A stretch of DNA of 9,806 bases from Pseudomonadota bacterium. Lineage in GTDB: Bacteria > Pseudomonadota > Gammaproteobacteria > Xanthomonadales > Xanthomonadaceae. Made by a program: the position numbers and the translations under genes. Positions 1-7,785 of the stretch are shown here, piece after piece. The stretch's first letter is position 1, and each line of letters begins with the position of its first letter. Location: positions 1 through 9,806 of the forward strand of contig JAFAFD010000029.1 in NCBI GenBank assembly GCA_023423675.1. Direction: 5' to 3'. The notes beneath the pieces were generated by a model. It was not told where the DNA came from. It did no database searches and saw nothing but the letters and a program-made list of their open reading frames with translations.

Positions 1-56
1 GCTGAAAGCGGACCGATCCCCGCTTAACAGGCGCGTATCTGGGCATCCTCAGAGGC

Positions 57-80
57 TGCCGGCCAGCGGCCGGCACTACC
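57..80 (-). repeat. SMAG-like GTAG hairpin repeat
   Basis: An 8-bp perfect stem, TGCCGGCC / GGCCGGCA (57-64 and 68-75), closes on a 3-base loop and is followed by CTACC. Read on the minus strand it is GGTAG followed by the hairpin. That is the form of the SMAG (Stenotrophomonas maltophilia GTAG) repeats, short intergenic palindromes present in large numbers in this species. Such elements fold in RNA and often sit at gene ends. A short open frame ending with TAA at 25-27 could be the tail of a gene left of the window, which this hairpin would then follow, but the visible tail is too short to support a gene. Confidence 0.7.
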
Positions 81-457
81 GTGCGCGTCTGCTGGGAGGG
101 CCTGAGCCCCTCCAACAACACAGTTGCTCCATCCAGAGACGGATTCACGGCGTCCCCTGCGCAGGCCACCCGCCCGGCCCACCCAAGTAATCCGCCCACC
201 AGCCACGAGGGGGCTCCGCCGATGGCAGCCAACCGCGCGCCAGCGCCGCTCTCAGCCGGAATGCCTGAAACATGCACTCGCTCACGGATTGCCACGGCAA
301 TTGATGACAACGTTGTCCCCACTTGGCCCCGGACTCTCTCCCCGGCCAGCCAGGTACCCCGTCCGCCCCCACCGTCGCCCTTCCCCGGGCGATGTCCGGA
401 CCTGCGTCACGCGCGATGCCATCCGGCCCGCGCGCCACCGGAAGTCGGAGATACACC
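81..457. other. Intergenic region upstream of the chitinase gene
   Basis: About 380 bases carry no credible gene. Overlapping open frames here are Pro/Arg-rich, lack ribosome binding sites and run out of frame into the chitinase gene. The region holds the palindrome at 306-317. I could not assign a convincing sigma-70 promoter: TTGCCA (289-294) and TTGATG (301-306) resemble -35 boxes, but neither has a good -10 partner. The 5' untranslated leader of the chitinase is probably over 100 bases if the palindrome is its operator. Confidence 0.6.
303..320. promoter_or_regulatory. Candidate NagR (LacI-family) operator
   Basis: GACAACGTTGTC at 306-317 is a perfect 12-bp inverted repeat centred on CG, the usual symmetry of LacI-family operators. 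From memory, the NagR operator of Shewanella and the Xanthomonads is AATGACARCGYTGTCATT. The 18 bases at 303-320 match it at 14 positions, including every central position; the mismatches are the first base and the three at the right end. The site lies about 140 bases upstream of the chitinase start. NagR represses GlcNAc and chitin-use genes and is released by an amino-sugar metabolite. Control of this chitinase is inference. Confidence 0.5.
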
Positions 458-2572
<2,115 letters not shown>

Positions 2573-2580
2573 GCAGGATG

Positions 2581-2605
2581 CCGGGGGCGCCCCGTGCGCC
2601 CCCGG
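2581..2605 (+). terminator. Strong hairpin terminator after the chitinase gene
   Basis: Ten perfect GC-rich base pairs (CCGGGGGCGC, 2581-2590, with GCGCCCCCGG, 2596-2605) close on a 5-base loop, eight bases after the chitinase stop codon. Only TT follows, so there is no real U-tract, but the stem is very stable. The hairpin also argues against starting gene A at the earlier in-frame ATG at 2578. Just downstream TGCCCGGC is repeated directly (2607-2614 and 2615-2622). Confidence 0.7.
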
Positions 2606-2627
2606 TTGCCCGGCTGCCCGGCTGCCG

Positions 2628-2644
2628 GCGCGAAATCTGCAAGC
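2628..2644 (+). promoter_or_regulatory. Shared 17-base upstream element, copy 1 (gene A)
   Basis: GCGCGAAATCTGCAAGC. It ends 53 bases before the ATG of gene A. Two near-identical copies precede genes B and C at almost the same distance, so it is probably a promoter element or activator site. An AT-richer hexamer, CATACA (2664-2669), starts 20 bases after the element. In gene B the same offset holds GATAAA, so this could be the -10 region. It does not match the sigma-70 -35, sigma-54, HrpL-box or PIP-box consensus as I remember them. Confidence 0.65.
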
Positions 2645-2697
2645 CGGCAACCCGCCTTCGTGTCATACATCGCAGCCACTTCATCCTGGATGCGTGC

Positions 2698-3381
2698 ATG
2701 GCCTTCGCTGCCCCCCTTCCTCCATTGCTGTCGCCGGGCCTGGTCCTCAGCGTCGACAGAAAGCTCGCCAGCCTCCCTGCGGCGCCGCGCCCGGTAACCG
2801 TGCAACTGCCCCTGCAAGGGATTGCCAACGCACCCGCCGCACTTTCCCGCACGCCCCAGCCTGCGGCGGACAGTGGACCGCGGCTGCTGCGCCCCGGCCA
2901 TGTAAGCAACCTACGCGCACAGTGGGAAGCACGCACTGCGCCTGCCCCGGCGCAGGAAGCCGCGCCCCGTTGCCAAGCGCAGCAGACCTATCGGCAGCCA
3001 CCATTGCCGCCCGCGGCGACGTTCATGCTGACGCCCGCGTTCGAGGGCGCCCCGGCCATTACGGTCAATACCGAATTGCCCTCGCTGGCGTTGCTGGCGA
3101 CCATGGACGAGCACCGCCGTGAACACGCCGATGCCTTCCAGTGGAACCCGCTGCTGCAGGCCGGACGGCCCTACGCCCCGCGAGCACGGGAGCTGCACCC
3201 GCACGGCATCCAGGCGCGTATGCTGGGAGGGCCAATGGGCGCAGGCGAGCCGCCGGTCATCACCCACACGCCGGAACGTTTTGCCCAGCGCGTCGCGGTG
3301 GAGCAGTTGCGGCAGGTACTGGCGGCCTACATCCAGATCAAGCGGGACGCTGGCGTCGCCGACCCGCACGGTGGCACCTGA
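2698..3381 (+). CDS. Unknown protein A, paralogue of B; putative exported effector
   Basis: Not recognised as a named family. The start at 2698 was chosen over the in-frame ATG at 2578, which lies on top of the terminator hairpin. It also keeps the spacing to the shared upstream element and gives the N-terminal pattern M-x4-P-x2-P shared with genes B and C. A weak GGA lies 7 bases upstream. The 227-residue protein has an apolar, Pro-rich N-terminus without acidic residues in its first 19 positions. A motif P-G-x-V-x(4)-A-x-W-E-A occurs at 66-78 and a polyproline PPLPP at 101-105. ELHPHGIQAR occurs at 165-174, and there is a helical tail (about 192-218). The 66-78 and 165-174 motifs recur in gene B. 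There is no Sec signal or transmembrane segment, and no catalytic motif I can name. The stop precedes the gene B start by 83 bases, and those bases contain gene B's own element, so A and B are probably separate transcription units under one regulator. Confidence 0.75.
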   Translation: MAFAAPLPPLLSPGLVLSVDRKLASLPAAPRPVTVQLPLQGIANAPAALSRTPQPAADSGPRLLRPGHVSNLRAQWEARTAPAPAQEAAPRCQAQQTYRQPPLPPAATFMLTPAFEGAPAITVNTELPSLALLATMDEHRREHADAFQWNPLLQAGRPYAPRARELHPHGIQARMLGGPMGAGEPPVITHTPERFAQRVAVEQLRQVLAAYIQIKRDAGVADPHGGT

Positions 3382-3392
3382 CGCGGCCGCGT

Positions 3393-3409
3393 GCGAGAAA
3401 TCTGGAAGC
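3393..3409 (+). promoter_or_regulatory. Shared 17-base upstream element, copy 2 (gene B)
   Basis: GCGAGAAATCTGGAAGC, differing from copy 1 at two of 17 positions. It ends 55 bases before the gene B ATG. GATAAA (3429-3434) begins 20 bases after it and is the best -10-like hexamer of the three copies. Confidence 0.65.
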
Positions 3410-3464
3410 GTGAGCGGGGGGCCGGTGGGATAAAGCGCACCGTCCCCCTACTTGCAGGCCACGC

Positions 3465-4571
3465 ATGGCTCAGATCATCCCCTCGGCGCCGTGGTTTGCC
3501 GGCGCTGCCACCATCGACGTCGCTAACGGCGAGGGCAGTGCCAAACCCGCGCAGCCCCCTCGCCTGCCCTTGGATGCGGTCAGCAACACCAGCGAGGGGC
3601 CCAGCAGGTCCGCGCGCCGTGACACGCCGCCGCGGCTGACGCCGGGCTTCGTCGCCACGCGCGCCGCCCTGTGGGAGGCTCACGCGTCGTCGTCGAAAAC
3701 GCCGCCACGCCCCTACGCTCGCCGCAGTGATGCAACGGGCGCTGCATCCGTGCGTGGCACCGATGCCCGCCAGATCGCCCCACTGGCAAGAAAAGCGGGC
3801 CTGCGGATGCAGGCAGGCGAGCGCTCCCTGCGCAGCCATGACGAACGCCACCCCACCCGCCTCGTTGCGGAGGCGGAACGGCAGATGCTGCGCAGTGCCG
3901 TGGCCGATCGCCCGCTCAGGAGCGAACTGCATCCCAACGGCGTCCTGGCACGCGCCACCACCGAGGCCGTGCAGCACACGCTGGCGCTGGCGCTGGATGA
4001 TATCTGCAACCGCCGCAACGACGCGGACATCGCATTGATTGCAGAGCTGCATGCGCGCTGCGCACCGGCGGCGGCACCCACGGTAGCGGACGAACCCGCG
4101 GCGAGCACGGACATCTTCGGCGATGACTGGTCCGATGCGGTGTACACGGCCGACGAACAGCAGGCATTGGATGCCATCTTCGAGCAGGAAGAAGCGCAGT
4201 GGCGATCCCGCTGGGACAGCCCAGCGACAGCGGCCGACTCAGCAGCGGACACCGCGCAGGCCTGCACGACGGAACCAACGAGCCTGCTTGAGCAGATCCA
4301 GCGATTCCATGCGACCGGAGGACTGCGCAGCACCCACCTGGCATCTTCGGAAAAGACGCCGGAGCGGCCTGCGCTGCTGAGTGAGATCGAGGGTTTCGAC
4401 AGGAGCAGGAACCTGCGCAAGGTCACCCCCGATGACCGGCCCAGCAACGATGGCGGCAAGGCTGGCGCGCTGCATGAGGGCGCCAAGCGCATGTTCGAGC
4501 GACACTTCAGCGGGGTTGTTCAATCCACGGAGGGCGACGACAGCGATTCGGGGTGGGACAGCGATGCATGA
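3465..4571 (+). CDS. Protein B: putative actin-nucleating effector with WASP-VCA-like C-terminus
   Basis: The 368-residue protein belongs to no family I can name. The start fits the upstream element and the N-terminal M-x4-P-x2-P pattern; AGG lies 6 bases upstream. Residues 1-200 share with protein A the motif PGFVATRAALWEA (60-72) and ELHPNGVLAR (154-163). Residues 205-260 are acidic and probably disordered (DIFGDDWSDA, 217-226). The C-terminus resembles the WASP/WAVE VCA module in order and spacing. A first WH2-like motif is SLLEQIQRF...LRST (273-290). A second is LLSEIEGFDRSRNLRKV (304-320), close to both WH2 (LLxxI...LKKV) and beta-thymosin (EIEKFDKSKLKK). An amphipathic central helix starts GALHEGAKR (334-342), compare N-WASP GALMEVMQKR. 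A terminal acidic tail carries one Trp (EGDDSDSGWDSDA, 356-368). In the known modules WH2 binds G-actin and the central-acidic part binds Arp2/3. A nucleation-promoting role inside a eukaryotic host is inference. No signal peptide or membrane segment is present, and no secretion genes lie nearby. Confidence 0.85.
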   Translation: MAQIIPSAPWFAGAATIDVANGEGSAKPAQPPRLPLDAVSNTSEGPSRSARRDTPPRLTPGFVATRAALWEAHASSSKTPPRPYARRSDATGAASVRGTDARQIAPLARKAGLRMQAGERSLRSHDERHPTRLVAEAERQMLRSAVADRPLRSELHPNGVLARATTEAVQHTLALALDDICNRRNDADIALIAELHARCAPAAAPTVADEPAASTDIFGDDWSDAVYTADEQQALDAIFEQEEAQWRSRWDSPATAADSAADTAQACTTEPTSLLEQIQRFHATGGLRSTHLASSEKTPERPALLSEIEGFDRSRNLRKVTPDDRPSNDGGKAGALHEGAKRMFERHFSGVVQSTEGDDSDSGWDSDA

Positions 4572-4599
4572 CGGCGTGGCGCGGGAAACCGCCATGCGC

Positions 4600-4620
4600 C
4601 CCTCATGGCCCGGCGCTACC
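4600..4620 (-). repeat. Degenerate SMAG-like element
   Basis: On the minus strand GGTAGCGCCGGGCCATGAGG followed by GGCGC has the GGTAGCGCCGGGCCATG half of a SMAG repeat, but the second arm is decayed. Only about five outer base pairs (GCGCC/GGCGC) remain. It sits between the convergent ends of gene B and the dsbC-type gene. Confidence 0.4.
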
Positions 4621-4623
4621 TGA

Positions 4624-4640
4624 CGCCGCGCCCGGCGGCG
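4624..4640 (-). terminator. Hairpin after the dsbC-type gene
   Basis: Six perfect GC pairs (CGCCGC 4624-4629, GCGGCG 4635-4640) flank a 5-base loop, six bases after the minus-strand stop. No U-tract follows, so this is a plausible but weak terminator. Confidence 0.4.
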
Positions 4641-4646
4641 CTGCGG

Positions 4647-5432
4647 TCAGCGCTTGGCGGACAGCTTCTCCAGCGCCGCGCGCAGCTGCGCCGGCGGCAG
4701 ATACCCCCCCAGCTGGGTGCCGTCGGGCGCAAAAATGGCCGGCGTGCCGTTGACGCCCAGTTGCTGGCCCAGCGCGTACTGCATCGCCACCGGGTTGGTG
4801 CAGTTCTTTGCCGGCACCTGGCCGCCACGCTTGGCGTTGGTCAGTGCCTGCCTGCGGTCAGCCGCGCACCAGACCGAAATCATGTCGATATAGTCCTTGC
4901 TGCCCAGCCCCATGCGCGGGAAGGCCAGGTATTCCACGGTGATGCCGTTGCGGTTGAGCTCGGCGATGTCCTGGTGCAGCTTGCGGCAGTAACCACATTC
5001 GATGTCGGTGAACACGCTGATGGTGTACCTGGCGTTGGGCGCGGCGAACACGATACGGTCGCCGTGGTTGGCTTTGGCCAGCAACGCGCGACGGTAGCCG
5101 AGCAGGCCTTCGCTGTTGGCCGGCCCCTTGGCCTGGGTGTCATAGGGCTGCGACTGGAACAGATAGCGGCCATCATCGGACACGTACAGCAGCTGGCCCG
5201 ACACCAGCACTTCGCGGAACCCGGGGAATGGCGCCGCGCCGATGTAATCAACGTTGGAGCCGGGGATCAGCGAGACCAGTGCCGCACGCACCTTCTGCTC
5301 CGCCGCGCCGGCAGGGGCCGCGTTGGCCGCGGATGTCGGTGCCGTCGTGGCCTTGGCGGCCGGTGGCGCGGTCTGCGCACAGGCGGTCAGGCTGAGGGTA
5401 CCCAGCAGGGCGGCAATCGCAAATCGAAGCAT
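4647..5432 (-). CDS. dsbC: DsbC-type disulfide isomerase, predicted lipoprotein
   Basis: This is a periplasmic thiol:disulfide isomerase of 261 residues that reshuffles wrong disulfides and is kept reduced by DsbD. The N-terminus is a short hydrophobic segment ending in a lipobox LTAC, so C18 should be lipidated. Ala follows at +2, which in the Lol system favours the outer membrane. An Ala/Pro/Thr linker runs to about residue 44. The dimerisation domain (about 45-115) contains IPGSNVDYIG. The thioredoxin domain has the active site CGYC (146-149), the cis-Pro loop GTP (229-231), and a second Cys pair (C189, C211) matching the structural disulfide of E. coli DsbC. E. coli DsbC is soluble, so the lipid anchor and linker are departures from the model protein. 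In E. coli dsbC follows xerD directly; here gene C lies between them on the other strand. The upstream ribosome binding site is poor, with a GGA about 9 bases away. Confidence 0.94.
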   Translation of the reverse strand: MLRFAIAALLGTLSLTACAQTAPPAAKATTAPTSAANAAPAGAAEQKVRAALVSLIPGSNVDYIGAAPFPGFREVLVSGQLLYVSDDGRYLFQSQPYDTQAKGPANSEGLLGYRRALLAKANHGDRIVFAAPNARYTISVFTDIECGYCRKLHQDIAELNRNGITVEYLAFPRMGLGSKDYIDMISVWCAADRRQALTNAKRGGQVPAKNCTNPVAMQYALGQQLGVNGTPAIFAPDGTQLGGYLPPAQLRAALEKLSAKR

Positions 5433-5502
5433 GGGGCGGGTCCATCAGAGGGTCTGCTGCCGATTCTCGCACACCGGCCGTGGCCATCCCGCTCGCGCCG
5501 AT

Positions 5503-5519
5503 GCGCGATTTCTGCAAGC
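5503..5519 (+). promoter_or_regulatory. Shared 17-base upstream element, copy 3 (gene C)
   Basis: GCGCGATTTCTGCAAGC, differing from copy 1 at two of 17 positions. It ends 53 bases before the ATG at 5573, exactly the gene A spacing. It also lies in the divergent intergenic region, 70 bases from the dsbC-type start codon. The hexamer at the -10-like offset is AACCAT (5539-5544), weaker than in copies 1 and 2. Confidence 0.65.
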
Positions 5520-5572
5520 AGGACAGGCCCGCGACGGCAACCATCCAGGTGTCATCTTCCAGTGCTGCCGAC

Positions 5573-6217
5573 ATGCCCTCCATCTCTCCCTCGCTCCCGC
5601 TGATGTTCAAGGCCCACGTGCTGGGCAGCGTGACTGCCCGGGTCGCACTGGATGCGCAGCGCTCAAGTCCGCGCAGCTTCACTGCGGCCATGGAGGCGAT
5701 CAGGAATGCCGAATCGAAGCTTGCACGCCACGTCAGCCGCCAGACGCTGCCGGTGATGCGCCTGCAGGAGAAAGCGCTGAAGCTGGCCGATCTGCGCTGC
5801 AGGCTCTACAACGAGACGTCGCCGCTGGAACGCGCCACTGCAGTGGAAACGGTGCTCACCAATGTGCGCAACGTGCAGAGGCATGGCAGTGCTGGCGCGC
5901 TGATGATGGCGCAGCTTTGCGGCCCCGAACAGGTGCTGCTGCGTCGGCGGGATGTGCTGAGCAGCCGGTTCTGGGCCGGTGAACTCAACCAGCGTGGGGT
6001 CTTCAGGCAGCAGGTGGAGCAACTGGTCGAGCTTGAGCGTGGCTACGTTCCTGCCGGCTACCCGACGGAACAGATCATCCACAGCATCTTCAACCACCTG
6101 GAACGCGCTTGTCCGCAGGCGCCCACCTTCGACCCCCAATCAAGCGTCCTGGCGCGTTTCAGGCAGGATGTCCTGGGTACGCAGACGCTCCGCGCCGAGA
6201 CCTCAACTCCGGCCTGA
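5573..6217 (+). CDS. Unknown helical protein C; putative exported effector of the A/B regulon
   Basis: Not recognised. The open frame starts at 5480, but that would overlap the shared upstream element. The ATG at 5573 keeps the 53-base spacing to the element and gives an N-terminus MPSISPSLP that matches M-x4-P-x2-P in proteins A and B, although no Shine-Dalgarno is evident. The 214-residue product is Arg- and Leu-rich and looks mostly alpha-helical from about residue 34. It has no signal peptide or membrane segment. The segment ELNQRGVFRQQVEQL (137-151) may be a distant version of the ELHPxG[IV]xAR motif of A and B, but this is weak. It has three Cys (76, 116, 180) and no nameable active site. 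It is convergent with xerD (12 bases between stops) and sits, inverted, inside the usual xerD-dsbC pair, which suggests insertion. Confidence 0.8.
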   Translation: MPSISPSLPLMFKAHVLGSVTARVALDAQRSSPRSFTAAMEAIRNAESKLARHVSRQTLPVMRLQEKALKLADLRCRLYNETSPLERATAVETVLTNVRNVQRHGSAGALMMAQLCGPEQVLLRRRDVLSSRFWAGELNQRGVFRQQVEQLVELERGYVPAGYPTEQIIHSIFNHLERACPQAPTFDPQSSVLARFRQDVLGTQTLRAETSTPA

Positions 6218-6229
6218 GCCCGCTGCCGT

Positions 6230-7207
6230 TCAGCCGCGCGGGTGATGCCGCGCGTGCAGCTTCTGCAGGTGTTCGCGTGCCACCAAGGTGTAGATCTGGG
6301 TGGTGGAGAGTGATCTGTGGCCCAGCAGCATCTGCAGCGCGCGCAGGTCCGCGCCCCGGTTCAACAGGTGGGTGGCGAAGCTGTGGCGCAGGCCGTGCGG
6401 GCTGATCCGCGCCGGATCGATGCCGGCCACCTGCGCATGGCGCTTGACCAGGTGCCAGAACGCCTGCCGGGTCAACGCGTGCAGGGTGGGTTCGACGAAC
6501 AGCGGGGTCTGCCCATCGGCCAGCGCGTGCACCTTGCCCTTGCCCACCAGCTGCGGCCGCGACTGCTGCAGATAGCGTTCCAGCCAGTGCTGCGACTCCT
6601 CGCCCAGCGGGACCAGGCGTTCCTTGCTGCCCTTGCCGGTCACCCGCAGCACGCCCTGGCGCAGGTTGACCGCGGTGGCCGGCAGCAGCACCAGCTCGCT
6701 CACGCGCAGGCCGGCGGCATACATCAGCTCCAGCATGGCGCGGTCGCGAAGGCCGAGCGGACTGTCGATGTCCGGCGCGGCCAGCAGGGCGTCGATCTGG
6801 CTTTCAGCCAGCGCCTTGGGCAGCAGCCGGGGCAGCTTGGGCGGATCCAGCAGCGCGCTGGGGTCTTCGCTGCGCTCGCCGCGGCGCACGCCATCGGCGA
6901 AGAACGCGCGCAGCGCCGACAGCAGGCGCGCGTTGCTGCGCGGCGACCAGCCATGGCGGGTGCGCCAGGCCAGGTAATCGAACAGGCCCGGGCGTTCGAT
7001 GCCGGCCAGGCCGCCCTCGCGGCCATCCATCCAGCGCGCGAGCCCTTCCAGGTCGCGCCGGTAGCTGTCCAGGGTGGCGCGGGCCAGGCCGTTCTCGGCC
7101 CAGATCGCATCGAGGAAGCGCTGGATGCGCACGCTGTCGTCGGCGCGCAGTTCCGGCAGCTGGGTGACCAGTTGGCGGCGTTCGGCAGGGGTGGAAATGA
7201 CGGCCAT
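6230..7207 (-). CDS. xerD: Tyrosine site-specific recombinase XerD
   Basis: XerD acts with XerC and FtsK at the chromosomal dif site to resolve chromosome dimers before division. The 325-residue protein has the N-terminal SAM-like core-binding domain (about 26-110) and the C-terminal catalytic domain (about 130-320). All active-site residues are visible: R168 in AGLRVSEL, K192 in [11 protein letters not shown]271 and R274 in [13 protein letters not shown]297 in [13 protein letters not shown], and the nucleophile Y306. The end, LHARHHPRG, closely matches E. coli XerD (LHQQHHPRA), which separates it from XerC and phage integrases. The N-terminus is about 20 residues longer than in E. coli, and no good ribosome binding site precedes the chosen ATG, so the start is less sure. 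It is divergent from the RDD gene across 56 bases. Confidence 0.96.
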   Translation of the reverse strand: MAVISTPAERRQLVTQLPELRADDSVRIQRFLDAIWAENGLARATLDSYRRDLEGLARWMDGREGGLAGIERPGLFDYLAWRTRHGWSPRSNARLLSALRAFFADGVRRGERSEDPSALLDPPKLPRLLPKALAESQIDALLAAPDIDSPLGLRDRAMLELMYAAGLRVSELVLLPATAVNLRQGVLRVTGKGSKERLVPLGEESQHWLERYLQQSRPQLVGKGKVHALADGQTPLFVEPTLHALTRQAFWHLVKRHAQVAGIDPARISPHGLRHSFATHLLNRGADLRALQMLLGHRSLSTTQIYTLVAREHLQKLHARHHPRG

Positions 7208-7263
7208 GCGTGCAGGATACGAGGGCCACTGCGGGCGCGGCCAGCTTTGCGTATGCTCGGCGC

Positions 7264-7755
7264 ATGTCCTGCCCTGCCACCGACACGGCCACTGCGGCCG
7301 CCACCGAAACGCCCCGCCCGCGTGCGCTGCTGCCGTGGCGCGTGCTGGCCATGGTCTATGACGCGTTGCCGGTGCTGGCGCTGTGGATGCTGGCCGGCAC
7401 GCTGTTCACCCTGGCCTACACCTTCAGCGGCCATGCGCAACGCGAGAACATCGCGCCCTTCAGCGCCTGGCAGTGGCTGCTGTGGGCGGTGTGCTGGGCG
7501 GTGACCGGGTGGTACGCCACGGCCAGCTGGCAACGCGGCGGGCAGACCCTGGGCATGCGGCCGTGGCGGCTGAAGCTGGAATCACGTGATGGCACGCCGC
7601 TGCGGCGCCGCCAGCTGTGGCTGCGCTACGCGGTGGCCACGCTGTCGCTGCTGCTGGGCGGGCTTGGGTTCTGGTGGGCGTGGCTGGACCGGCAGCGCCT
7701 GACCTGGCATGACCGCGCCAGCGGCACCCGCGTGGTGCGGATGCCGAAGCGCTGA
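7264..7755 (+). CDS. RDD-family integral membrane protein
   Basis: A 163-residue inner-membrane protein of the RDD family, whose biochemical role is unsettled (transport has been proposed for some members). I prefer the ATG at 7264 to the in-frame one at 7210, because 7210 lies only two bases from the xerD start and leaves no room for promoters. Predicted segments are about 23-52, 67-86 and 121-141. The family signature is present: Arg and Asp in the first helix (R26 x6 D33), the loop [19 protein letters not shown] (92-110), and the end [13 protein letters not shown] (146-158). A -10-like TATGCT (7252-7257) stands only 6 bases before the ATG, so the transcript may have little or no leader; no Shine-Dalgarno is seen. 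It converges on lptG. Confidence 0.9.
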   Translation: MSCPATDTATAAATETPRPRALLPWRVLAMVYDALPVLALWMLAGTLFTLAYTFSGHAQRENIAPFSAWQWLLWAVCWAVTGWYATASWQRGGQTLGMRPWRLKLESRDGTPLRRRQLWLRYAVATLSLLLGGLGFWWAWLDRQRLTWHDRASGTRVVRMPKR

Positions 7756-7762
7756 GAAAACC

Positions 7763-7785
7763 CGCCGGGCATGGCCGGCGCTACC
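7763..7785 (-). repeat. SMAG-like hairpin overlapping the lptG stop codon
   Basis: CGCCGG (7763-7768) pairs with CCGGCG (7775-7780) around GCATGG and is followed by CTACC, i.e. GGTAG plus hairpin on the minus strand. The TAG of the lptG stop (7783-7781) is the TAG of this GTAG. The hairpin lies between the convergent RDD and lptG genes and could end both transcripts. Confidence 0.6.

Noticed and set aside
1..27. Tail of a plus-strand gene (frame 1, ending TAA at 25-27)
   Set aside because: Eight codons are too few to support a gene. It is mentioned only as a possibility beside the SMAG-like hairpin.
2657..2684. Possible PIP box (HrpX site) before gene A: TTCGT … TTCAT
   Set aside because: The spacer is 18 bases instead of 15 and the second half lacks the G. 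Genes B and C have no counterpart, whereas the 17-base element is common to all three.
3713..4492. Minus-strand open frame (259 codons) opposite gene B, Ser/Ala-rich
   Set aside because: Gene B is supported by the upstream element, N-terminal signature and paralogy to A. This frame has none of these and no start site.
4605..5603. Plus-strand open frame of 332 codons opposite the dsbC-type gene
   Set aside because: It is antisense to a complete DsbC with CGYC and cis-Pro, has no domain, and overlaps gene C's control element.
6317..7504. Long plus-strand open frame (395 codons) opposite xerD and into the RDD gene
   Set aside because: It covers xerD, whose active-site residues are all intact on the other strand. 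Its Gln/Ala/Arg-rich product is a typical high-GC shadow.
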